Shown: positions 15,473-22,566 of the stretch, one piece after another
Position numbering within the stretch: position 1 is the stretch's first letter
Layout: the number at the start of each line of letters is the position of its first letter
Notes under the pieces: model-generated
Seen by the model: the letters and a program-made list of their open reading frames with translations, nothing else
The model's database searches: none
What the model was told of the DNA's origin: nothing
Source of the DNA: Faecalicatena fissicatena
GTDB taxonomy: Bacteria; Bacillota; Clostridia; Lachnospirales; Lachnospiraceae
Length of the DNA: 39,440 nt
Assembly (NCBI GenBank): GCA_001028025.1
Contig: LDAQ01000058.1
Span: 1-39,440 of the forward strand
Direction: 5' to 3'
Position numbers and translations under genes: made by a program

Positions 15473-16444
15473 TTATGAGATTCTAATAGTGTTGCCTTCG
15501 TAGATCAGATTTGGGTTGCTGATCCCGTTGAGACGCTGTAGTTCACTGACTGTTGTGCCGAATTTCTGTGCAATGCCGCTCAGTGTATCTCCCGACTGTA
15601 TAGTGTAATAGCGTGCAGTGGAGGTCCCGTCCTCCGGAATGCGTATTGTCTGGCCTGCATAAATCAGATTTGGATTAGTGATACCGTTCAGTGCGGCAAG
15701 TGTCTGGTAGGTGGTGCCGTAACGGGCAGCAATACCACTTAGTGTATCGCCCGGCTGCACCACATAGGTAATGTAATCCTGTGCCGGCGGTTTGGGTGTT
15801 GGGGTGCTTCCGTCTTTGAGGTGGTTCAGGCCCGCTTTGCGGATAACGGAAGGGTAATCAATAAAGCCCGTATCCAGATCCACATCGCCGTTGATACCGG
15901 GGACACTGCCCTGGTCGGTAAACTGCCATATGCCGCAGTTGTCATCATCCAGCCGGCTGTTATAATAGGCGTACCACAAAGCGTATCGGTCTGCAAGGTC
16001 AGCCGGAAAGTAAGTATCTAAGAAATTACGGTTGCTGTAAAACATGGCATAGTAACCGCGTTCTTCGATTCTGTTGCAAAAGCTTTTGACAAATTGCGTT
16101 GCCAGGGAAGGAGTAAGTGTCACTCCGTTCTGTGCGGCGTAGTTGACTGTTGGCTGTTCAATATCGTAGCATATTGGATAGTCCAGACGATAGGAAGAAA
16201 TTGCATTTATACAGCCGTCAGCCTCCTGGCGGGCCGTCTCAGGGCTGATGGCATAGCAGAACCAGTATACGCCGATAGGGAGCCCGATCCGGTTGCATTC
16301 TGCGGCGTTTCTCTGAAACTGCTGGTCTAATGTGCCGAAGCCATATCCGGCACGGAGCATGGCAAACTGATACCCGGCAGCTTTTACCTGCTCCCAGTCT
16401 ACAGTACCTTGAAATTCACTGACATCCAGTCCTCGTGTGCTCAT
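15473..16444 (-). CDS. GH25 lysozyme with two C-terminal LysM domains
   Basis: This 323-residue protein is a peptidoglycan muramidase. The GH25 domain covers about residues 4-200: LDVSEFQG with Asp7, LRAGYG, and the catalytic pair Asp94 and Glu96 in YDIEQP. Two LysM repeats follow at about 226-269 and 280-323, each with GDTLSGIA and NPNLIY, binding the glycan. There is no signal peptide, as expected of a phage-type endolysin that leaves the cell with a holin. The ATG at 16444 has AAAGGAG seven bases upstream; a longer frame to 16486 lacks one. Its neighbours are a phage-type repressor and a sigma region 4-like gene, so a prophage origin is likely. Confidence 0.92.
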   Translation of the reverse strand: MSTRGLDVSEFQGTVDWEQVKAAGYQFAMLRAGYGFGTLDQQFQRNAAECNRIGLPIGVYWFCYAISPETARQEADGCINAISSYRLDYPICYDIEQPTVNYAAQNGVTLTPSLATQFVKSFCNRIEERGYYAMFYSNRNFLDTYFPADLADRYALWYAYYNSRLDDDNCGIWQFTDQGSVPGINGDVDLDTGFIDYPSVIRKAGLNHLKDGSTPTPKPPAQDYITYVVQPGDTLSGIAARYGTTYQTLAALNGITNPNLIYAGQTIRIPEDGTSTARYYTIQSGDTLSGIAQKFGTTVSELQRLNGISNPNLIYEGNTIRIS

Positions 16445-16531
16445 AAAAAACTCCTTTGCCATATAAAAAGTGGCTATACTTATCATTTTATTATATGTCT
16501 AAGGAAAAAAATTGTTCTTGAAGCAGGGCGG

Positions 16532-16951
16532 CTATTCTTTCTCCTTTTGATAATCCGGTATCTTTGCCAGCAGTTTGAGCATCCGTACAGCTTCCGCCTG
16601 TCCGTTCCCGTTGAGCAATTCCATGTATTGCAGTACAATTTCCTGGCTTTTGGTGATCTGAGTTTCTAAAGAAACTGTTTTCTGTTCCCGTTCATTCATA
16701 ATATCCTGCAGAACCTGGGCCCGGGCTTTCTGTACATGTTCATTTTGTTCCGGAACAGTATAGCCCAGCAAATCATAGAGTTCTACATTCAGCAGCCGGG
16801 CTATTTTCATGAGCTGTTCATTGCGGGGCTCCCGCTTGCTGGATTCATACTGGCGTATTGTAATCTCGGCTGCCCCGCATTTTTCTGCAAGTTCTTTCTG
16901 TGTAAGTCCTGCGCTCTTTCTGGCCTTTTTAATGTTGTCTCCTACAGACAT
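16532..16951 (-). CDS. XRE-family transcriptional repressor (phage type)
   Basis: The 139-residue protein has an N-terminal helix-turn-helix of the Cro/CI type (residues 5-60: LTQKELAEKCGAAEITIRQY is the DNA-reading part). The C-terminal half is charged and probably helical, with no LexA-like peptidase motif. The ribosome site AAGGTGGG is upstream of the ATG at 16951. The 396-base gap before the divergent sigma-like gene holds three copies of a GATTC-centred dyad around a strong promoter, which are its likely operators. Confidence 0.88.
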   Translation of the reverse strand: MSVGDNIKKARKSAGLTQKELAEKCGAAEITIRQYESSKREPRNEQLMKIARLLNVELYDLLGYTVPEQNEHVQKARAQVLQDIMNEREQKTVSLETQITKSQEIVLQYMELLNGNGQAEAVRMLKLLAKIPDYQKEKE

Positions 16952-17016
16952 TTTAATCCCACCTTTACTGTAAATATCTGAACCTGTTCATAGAACTTGA
17001 CTAAGGGTTCATTTGA

Positions 17017-17104
17017 CTCTGCCCTGTTTTAATATCGAAAGGTTAATACGGAAAGGCAGAGCTTTCTATGATTAATCTTTTTAAATTAAGGCAGGGCTTT
17101 CTAT
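17017..17104 (-). promoter_or_regulatory. Leader of the XRE gene with mutually exclusive pairing
   Basis: On the plus strand GGCAGAGCTTTCTAT (17055-17069) and GGCAGGGCTTTCTAT (17090-17104) are near-identical direct repeats. Each can pair with part of CTCTGCCCTG (17017-17026): the first through CTCTGCC, the second through GCCCTG, so only one pairing can form at a time. The segment would lie in the 5' leader of the XRE mRNA on the minus strand. No function is proven. Confidence 0.35.
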
Positions 17105-17139
17105 TTCAAAACTATAACATAAAAAAGATTGATTGAATA

Positions 17140-17226
17140 GATTCAGAATGAATATAAAATATCCATTGACGATTCGGAATGAATATGATATGGTATTTAT
17201 AGATTCGAAACGAATCTATAAATTAA
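17140..17226. promoter_or_regulatory. Three operator-like dyads around a divergent promoter
   Basis: GATTCAGAATGAAT (17140), GATTCGGAATGAAT (17171) and GATTCGAAACGAATC (17212) are variants of one site; the third is a perfect dyad. The second site overlaps the spacer of a rightward promoter, TTGACG (17166-17171), 17 bases, TATGGT (17189-17194). Three spaced operators beside a repressor gene is the classic phage control-region layout. Confidence 0.75.
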
Positions 17227-17347
17227 ATTAGACAAAAACGCAGATATAATATTATACGTCAGAGTATCCCGGGCTTTCAATTTTTATGATTGTCCGGGGT
17301 ATTTGAAAAAGGCGGTGTGAGAAGCGTAAAAAAATAACAGGAGGCAT

Positions 17348-17689
17348 ATGGATTATGGGGAAACCGTACGGCGGCTGGACTATCAAAACATGAAGGAAAT
17401 GCTCTGGGAGGCTGTGGAAGGACTGGAGGAAAAGCAGGCAGAAGTGATCCGCTGCAGATTTCTGGATCATAAAACCCTCAGGGAAACCGGGGAGCTAATC
17501 GGTATCACAAAGGATGCTGTAGTGCATCAGCAGAATAACGCGCTGCGGCTGCTCGGACAGCCCGGCAGATGTCGGAAGTACCGGGGATATTATGAAGAGT
17601 ATCTGGCGGCATCCTGTTACCATCATGTGGGGCTCGAGGCTTTCAGCAGGACATGGACGAGTGAGGTGGAGAGGGAAGCTATGAGGTGA
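17348..17689 (+). CDS. Sigma-70 region 4-like protein (phage type)
   Basis: The 113-residue protein contains one helix-turn-helix resembling sigma region 4: LEEKQAEVIRCRFLDHKTLR and then ETGELIGITKDAVVHQQ (about residues 26-64). It has no region 2 and so cannot be a complete sigma factor. Similar short proteins, often ending with a YHHVG-x-x-x-F-x-x-TWTS segment as here, occur near the regulatory genes of Clostridia phages and integrative elements. AGGAGG precedes the ATG. Transcription probably comes from the operator-controlled promoter at 17166-17194. Confidence 0.7.
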   Translation: MDYGETVRRLDYQNMKEMLWEAVEGLEEKQAEVIRCRFLDHKTLRETGELIGITKDAVVHQQNNALRLLGQPGRCRKYRGYYEEYLAASCYHHVGLEAFSRTWTSEVEREAMR

Positions 17690-17855
17690 GTTCAGTGAGG
17701 CGCTGACGGGAACTGGATGTTTACCGGGGGTGAAAGTCATTGATACTGCCGGACGGGGTATGGGATTAGCGGAATTTAAGAAATTTATAAGATTTTCCCC
17801 AATGGGTCTTAAAAAATCACAGATATCATGTATACTGTAAGGGAGGTGATGAAAA

Positions 17856-18551
17856 ATGTATAATATTTTAGTTTGTGATGATGATAAGGAAATCGTAGAA
17901 GCAATCGAGATATATTTATCCCAGGAAGGCTATCATGTACTGAAAGCCTATGATGGGGCAGAGGCATTGAAAATGCTTGAGTCGGAAGACGTGCATCTGC
18001 TTGTACTGGATGTCATGATGCCCCGGCTGGACGGAATCAGAGCCACCCTTAAAATTCGAGAGAATAACAGCATCCCGATTATTATCCTGTCCGCAAAATC
18101 TGAGGACGCGGATAAGATTCTGGGGCTGAACGTCGGCGCCGACGATTATGTAACGAAACCATTTAATCCATTGGAACTTGTAGCGAGGGTCAAATCTCAA
18201 CTGCGCAGATATACCCAGCTTGGAGGCAGTGTTAAGGAAAAATCCGAGCGGGTGTATGAGGTTGGCGGCCTTGCTATTAATGATGATCTGAAAGAAGTTA
18301 CCGTGGACGGAGAGGTTGTGAAGCTGACACCTATCGAGTATAACATTTTATTATTATTAATGAAAAATCAGGGGAGAGTTTTTTCTATAGACCAGATTTA
18401 TGAATCAATCTGGAATGAGGACGCAATCGGTGCGGACAACACGGTTGCGGTGCATATCCGGCATATTCGGGAGAAGATTGAGATCAACCCGAAGGAACCC
18501 AGATACCTGAAAGTGGTCTGGGGAGTGGGGTATAAGATAGAAAAACTCTAG
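17856..18551 (+). CDS. OmpR-family response regulator
   Basis: The 231-residue protein has a receiver domain (residues 1-115) with Asp9/Asp10, the phosphoacceptor Asp52 in LVLDVMMPRLDG and the lysine of TKPFNP. A winged-helix DNA-binding domain follows at about 130-230, with LTPIEYNILLLLMKNQGRVF and VHIRHIREKIE. It is of the VanR/PhoB type. The ribosome site GGGAGGTGAT is strong. The kinase gene starts 12 bases after the stop. Upstream, A/T-rich direct repeats of ATTTAAG and ATTTATAAG at about 17774-17793 could be its own binding site, which is speculative. Confidence 0.93.
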   Translation: MYNILVCDDDKEIVEAIEIYLSQEGYHVLKAYDGAEALKMLESEDVHLLVLDVMMPRLDGIRATLKIRENNSIPIIILSAKSEDADKILGLNVGADDYVTKPFNPLELVARVKSQLRRYTQLGGSVKEKSERVYEVGGLAINDDLKEVTVDGEVVKLTPIEYNILLLLMKNQGRVFSIDQIYESIWNEDAIGADNTVAVHIRHIREKIEINPKEPRYLKVVWGVGYKIEKL

Positions 18552-18562
18552 GAAGGAGCGCT

Positions 18563-21151
18563 ATGAAGAACTGGTATAAAAAGCCGGTGACGAAGGGGAT
18601 TCTGCTGCTGCTTGCCCATCTTACGGTAGTTGCAGCTGTTCTTGGCATGGTGATCATGTTGGCTTTTACAGGCAGCCGGGGGAGTGGAAATTTCCTGAAG
18701 TCTGCAAGCAGGCCATATGCAGAATCCACGAGCTTTAAGAATTTAGTATCCAGTGCCACATGGGATGTCATGGAAGGCATTGCTATGAAGAATAACTTTG
18801 AGACGGATGGTAAATATAATCCCGAAAAGCTGGTTGACGTTATGAATCTGGCCAAGAACGGGGTGATTGACGGGGAAAATGAAAGCGGTCTGGCTTATAC
18901 GCTGGAAGACCTTATCAACTGGAGCAGTGAGTACGTGGAGGAAGGAGCGAACTACGGGGACAATGATGTGGTAGTCTGCGAGAAGCCCGACGGAACGTAT
19001 CATTACTATTATATGTCCGAGTTTAAGTCTTTAGTTGAGGACAACAAATTACGGATGGAAGTCGAGGGAATGACTTCGGAAGATTTTATGCAGCAGCTGG
19101 AAAACGGATATTTTACATCCGGTTATTATAACAGCATGGCCATCAAGAGTGCAGATGGAGATACAGAGTATACGGACTGCTGGACATTCAGTGAGGCATT
19201 ACGGGAAAAGTATACGCCCGCCGGGGCCGCCAATATCCTGGAAGTGGTAAACAAATCGCCGGAACTCAACGGAAAACTCTCCAGAGTATACGGTTACCTG
19301 CAGAATATTCTGGGATCTCTTTCTTCTCAGGTGGATCGTTATCTTTATTCAGGAGATACGTGGGAAGAGGGAAATACCAATTTTACGTATATGTTTGTAG
19401 ATGAAAGCACGAAAAAAGTATATACAAATAACAGTCATCTTAAGGACTATAATTCTGTAAAAGAAAACCTGGAACAGATGAAAGCCGGCAGTAGTAATAA
19501 GTATCTTATTGTAAGGCCCAAGCTTGCAGAATTTGAGACGAATATGGATATCTCAGCCAGTGAATGGCGTTCTATGGTCAAGTCTTACAACTACAGCCAG
19601 AAGGCCGACTGCATATTTGCGGCGGCCGTTGATACGAACTTTCCGATACAGGATTTGTTTTATGCGGACGAACAAGACTATAATACGTATGCCCCTTATA
19701 TGAGGATGGCGGCAATTGGAAGTACAATCTGTTCCATATTGTTTTTGGCAATCCTGATCTGGATGACCTTGATAGCGGGGCGCAGCGGGAATGACGAAAC
19801 AGTGCACCTGAATTCATTTGACAGGTGGAAGACAGAACTGGGCGGAGCATTTGTCATTCTGCTGTGGCTGATACCTTTTATTTTCTTCACCAGTGCCTGG
19901 GGAGGAATCGGCAGTATCTCCAATGTGCAGACATATACGAAAGACTTATACTCTGTAGGAACGTATTCGGATATCGCTTACAGCGGTTATGGCAGCTATT
20001 TAGGAGTAGCCGATTTAATAATAATGGGAATCATTGCTGCATTCACCACGGCCTGCTTCCTGTTTGGTTACCTGAGCTTGGTGCGAAGGATTAAAGCGGG
20101 TACGGTCTGGAAGAACAGTCTGCTGCGGAGCGTTTGCCTGTTTTTGAAAGAATTCTGGATAAACCGCAATGTAACATTCAGGGCCGTATTTTCGCTGGGT
20201 ATATTCGTAGTGGTTCACTGGCTGGCACTTGGAGTCAGGGGCAGTTCCGGAGTCTTTATACTCATGCTTCTGGTGGAAGCAGCGGCTGTCTATCTGGTAG
20301 TTAGAGGCGCAATTTCCAAGAGCCGGATAAAAAGAGGAATTAAAGAGATTGCCTCAGGTAATGTGGACTATCAGATCCCGCTGGAACATTTGCGCGGCGG
20401 AGACCTGAAGATGGCCGAGATGGTTAATAATATCGGCAACGGACTGCAGCGGGCGGTGGAAGAGGGCATGAAGAGCGAACGCCTGAAAACAGACCTGATA
20501 ACAAATGTTTCACATGATATTAAGACACCGCTGACATCTATTATCAATTACGTAGATCTGTTAAAGCGTGAGAATTTTAATGACCCGAAGATCCAGGGAT
20601 ATCTGGACATTTTGGAGGCTAAGGCGCAGCGCCTGAAAACTCTGACCGAAGATGTTGTTGAGGCTTCCAAAGTCAGCAGCGGAAATATCGTTCTGGAGTT
20701 TATGGACGTGAACCTGGTAGAGATGATTAACCAGACCGCCGGAGAATTTGCAGAAAAGTTTGGTGCTAAGAATCTGGAAATGGTCCAGAACCTGCCAGAC
20801 GGTCCAGCAATGATCCACGTTGACGGAAGACGGATGTGGCGGGTACTGGAGAATATATACAACAATGCCGCCAAATACGCCATGCCGGGAACGCGGGTAT
20901 ATGCGGACCTGTGGGTGACGGAGGAGAATGTAAGCTTTTCGCTGAAGAACATTTCCGAACAGCCATTGAATATTTCGGCGGACGAACTGACGGAACGATT
21001 CATCAGAGGAGATATATCCAGAAGTACAGAAGGCAGCGGACTGGGCCTGTCAATAGCAAAGAGCCTGACAGCTATGCAGGAAGGTGATTTCAGACTATAT
21101 CTGGATGGGGATTTGTTTAAAGTAACGATAGAGTTTCCTCGTGTGAAGTAA
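18563..21151 (+). CDS. Multi-pass sensor histidine kinase
   Basis: The 862-residue partner of the response regulator is unusually large. A first membrane helix (about 11-36) leads to a sensor region of about 335 residues outside the cell. Five further hydrophobic helices follow at about 373-397, 424-444, 474-497, 525-545 and 549-567. The kinase core begins with His651 in NVSHDIKTPLTSIINYVDLL. The ATPase domain has NIYNNAAKYA (N box) and GSGLGLSIAKS (G box). GGAAGGAGC precedes the ATG. The stimulus is unknown; the large extracytoplasmic part suggests an envelope or extracellular ligand. Confidence 0.92.
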   Translation: MKNWYKKPVTKGILLLLAHLTVVAAVLGMVIMLAFTGSRGSGNFLKSASRPYAESTSFKNLVSSATWDVMEGIAMKNNFETDGKYNPEKLVDVMNLAKNGVIDGENESGLAYTLEDLINWSSEYVEEGANYGDNDVVVCEKPDGTYHYYYMSEFKSLVEDNKLRMEVEGMTSEDFMQQLENGYFTSGYYNSMAIKSADGDTEYTDCWTFSEALREKYTPAGAANILEVVNKSPELNGKLSRVYGYLQNILGSLSSQVDRYLYSGDTWEEGNTNFTYMFVDESTKKVYTNNSHLKDYNSVKENLEQMKAGSSNKYLIVRPKLAEFETNMDISASEWRSMVKSYNYSQKADCIFAAAVDTNFPIQDLFYADEQDYNTYAPYMRMAAIGSTICSILFLAILIWMTLIAGRSGNDETVHLNSFDRWKTELGGAFVILLWLIPFIFFTSAWGGIGSISNVQTYTKDLYSVGTYSDIAYSGYGSYLGVADLIIMGIIAAFTTACFLFGYLSLVRRIKAGTVWKNSLLRSVCLFLKEFWINRNVTFRAVFSLGIFVVVHWLALGVRGSSGVFILMLLVEAAAVYLVVRGAISKSRIKRGIKEIASGNVDYQIPLEHLRGGDLKMAEMVNNIGNGLQRAVEEGMKSERLKTDLITNVSHDIKTPLTSIINYVDLLKRENFNDPKIQGYLDILEAKAQRLKTLTEDVVEASKVSSGNIVLEFMDVNLVEMINQTAGEFAEKFGAKNLEMVQNLPDGPAMIHVDGRRMWRVLENIYNNAAKYAMPGTRVYADLWVTEENVSFSLKNISEQPLNISADELTERFIRGDISRSTEGSGLGLSIAKSLTAMQEGDFRLYLDGDLFKVTIEFPRVK

Positions 21152-21165
21152 AATGGGGAAGTGTT

Positions 21166-21219
21166 CAAAGGGGTCAGACCCTTCTGCAAAGGGGTCTGAC
21201 CCCTTTGCGTTCCTTTTTC
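21166..21219 (+). terminator. Terminator built from a GGGGTCTGACCCC palindromic repeat
   Basis: A perfect 16-base-pair stem (21166-21181 with 21192-21207) encloses a ten-base loop, and CTTTTT occurs a few bases later. A related short palindrome occurs at 31531-31545, also just after a stop codon and also preceded by AAAATGG. It looks like a dispersed repeat that serves as a terminator. Confidence 0.75.
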
Positions 21220-21301
21220 AGAATATTCTCATTTTTTCTCATATGTTTTGGTATTTTGAAAATACTGATATTATAAAGTGTACCCAATCAGGAAGTGTTT
21301 C

Positions 21302-21330
21302 TTGCACCATCCGGTGTTTTGCTTTACAAT
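21302..21330 (+). promoter_or_regulatory. Sigma-A promoter of the methyltransferase gene
   Basis: TTGCAC (21302-21307), a 17-base spacer, then TACAAT (21325-21330), 40 bases before the start codon. Confidence 0.7.
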
Positions 21331-21369
21331 TAGGAATGAAAACGTGATGGATGATTCAAGAGGTGATTT

Positions 21370-22521
21370 ATGGAATCTTTACAGGAATTACTGGATGATG
21401 TTTTAAATATAGATTTTATTCAGGGGATTATCAGTAATCCCCGTACGAAGGACGGGGTGCTGAAGATTAAGGTGAGGCCGGTTGAAAAGAAGGGCGGCCT
21501 TTGCTTTCAATTTGAAGCTTTTACTGCGACACAGGCATTTCATGAGAATCTGGAGGCGGAGGATGCGGTCAGGCGGATCGGGGAATATCTGTTAACCTTC
21601 AGACAGCTGCAGATGACGACGAGAACAATGAATTATACGGTTCTTGTGAGTAAAAAGGGAAAGATGACGATTCAGAAGAAGCGGCAGCCCGGGGAAGTGA
21701 TGGCGGCAGAACTGTCGCATAACCGCAGTAAAAAGTATATCCTGAAGGAGGGGACTGTGGTACCTTATCTTCAGGATCTGGGCGTTATGACCGGTGACGG
21801 TAAGGTGGTCAGGGCGCGCTTTGATAAGTTCCGGCAGATTAACCGTTTTCTGGAATTTATTGAGGATATTCTTCCTCAGCTTGATAAGGAGCGCGAGCTT
21901 ACCATTCTGGATTTTGGCTGCGGAAAGTCTTATCTGACATTTGCGATGTATCATTATCTGCATGAAATACAGCAGTATGATATTCGGATTATTGGCCTTG
22001 ACCTGAAGAAGGATGTGATTGAGCACTGTAATCAGCTGGCTGTGAAGTATGGCTATGATAAACTGCAGTTTCTGGAGGGGGATATTGCAGATTATGAAGG
22101 CGTTCAGTCTGTAGACATGGTGGTAACGCTTCACGCCTGTGATACGGCTACGGATTATGCACTGGCCAAAGCAATCGGGTGGAATGCAAAAGTGATACTT
22201 TCGGTTCCGTGCTGTCAGCATGAGCTGAATGGACAGATGGTAAATAAGACACTGGCGCCGATTATGGAATACGGACTTTTAAAGGAACGGTTTGCAGCGC
22301 TGGTGACCGATGGGATGAGGGCAAAGTATCTGGAAGCTTCGGGGTATGATACTCAGGTTTTAGAGTTTATTGACATGGAGCACACGCCGAAAAATATTCT
22401 GCTGCGAGCAGTAAAAACAGGAAAACGCAGTTCTGATGCAAGGCAGGAAATTGAAGACTGCAAGGTGTTTCTTCAGGTGAATCCGACGCTTGGGAAGCTG
22501 TTACATCCGGATGAAGAATGA
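21370..22521 (+). CDS. SAM-dependent methyltransferase, substrate unknown
   Basis: The 383-residue protein has a class I methyltransferase domain in its second half. The SAM-binding loop is LDFGCGKSYLTFAMYHYL starting near residue 180, followed by IIGLDLKKDVIEHC and VTLHACDTATDYALA. A conserved block SVPCCQHELNGQM lies further on. The N-terminal 150 residues have no motif I recognise. This arrangement matches a widespread family of methyltransferases annotated without a known substrate. RNA is a common guess, but nothing in the sequence proves it. AAGAGGTGA is the ribosome site. Confidence 0.8.
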   Translation: MESLQELLDDVLNIDFIQGIISNPRTKDGVLKIKVRPVEKKGGLCFQFEAFTATQAFHENLEAEDAVRRIGEYLLTFRQLQMTTRTMNYTVLVSKKGKMTIQKKRQPGEVMAAELSHNRSKKYILKEGTVVPYLQDLGVMTGDGKVVRARFDKFRQINRFLEFIEDILPQLDKERELTILDFGCGKSYLTFAMYHYLHEIQQYDIRIIGLDLKKDVIEHCNQLAVKYGYDKLQFLEGDIADYEGVQSVDMVVTLHACDTATDYALAKAIGWNAKVILSVPCCQHELNGQMVNKTLAPIMEYGLLKERFAALVTDGMRAKYLEASGYDTQVLEFIDMEHTPKNILLRAVKTGKRSSDARQEIEDCKVFLQVNPTLGKLLHPDEE

Positions 22522-22566
22522 TCATGGGAGTTGGGATAATGTTTTTCAAATAAAGGGGACAGACAA

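Noticed and set aside
11304..15486. A CRISPR array, suggested by evenly oriented repeats.
   Set aside because: The repeats are about 225 bases and separated by 0.5-1.8 kb containing genes; there are no cas genes.
20548..21189. A 213-codon minus-strand frame opposite the kinase core.
   Set aside because: It mirrors conserved kinase motifs on the other strand and begins inside a terminator repeat.
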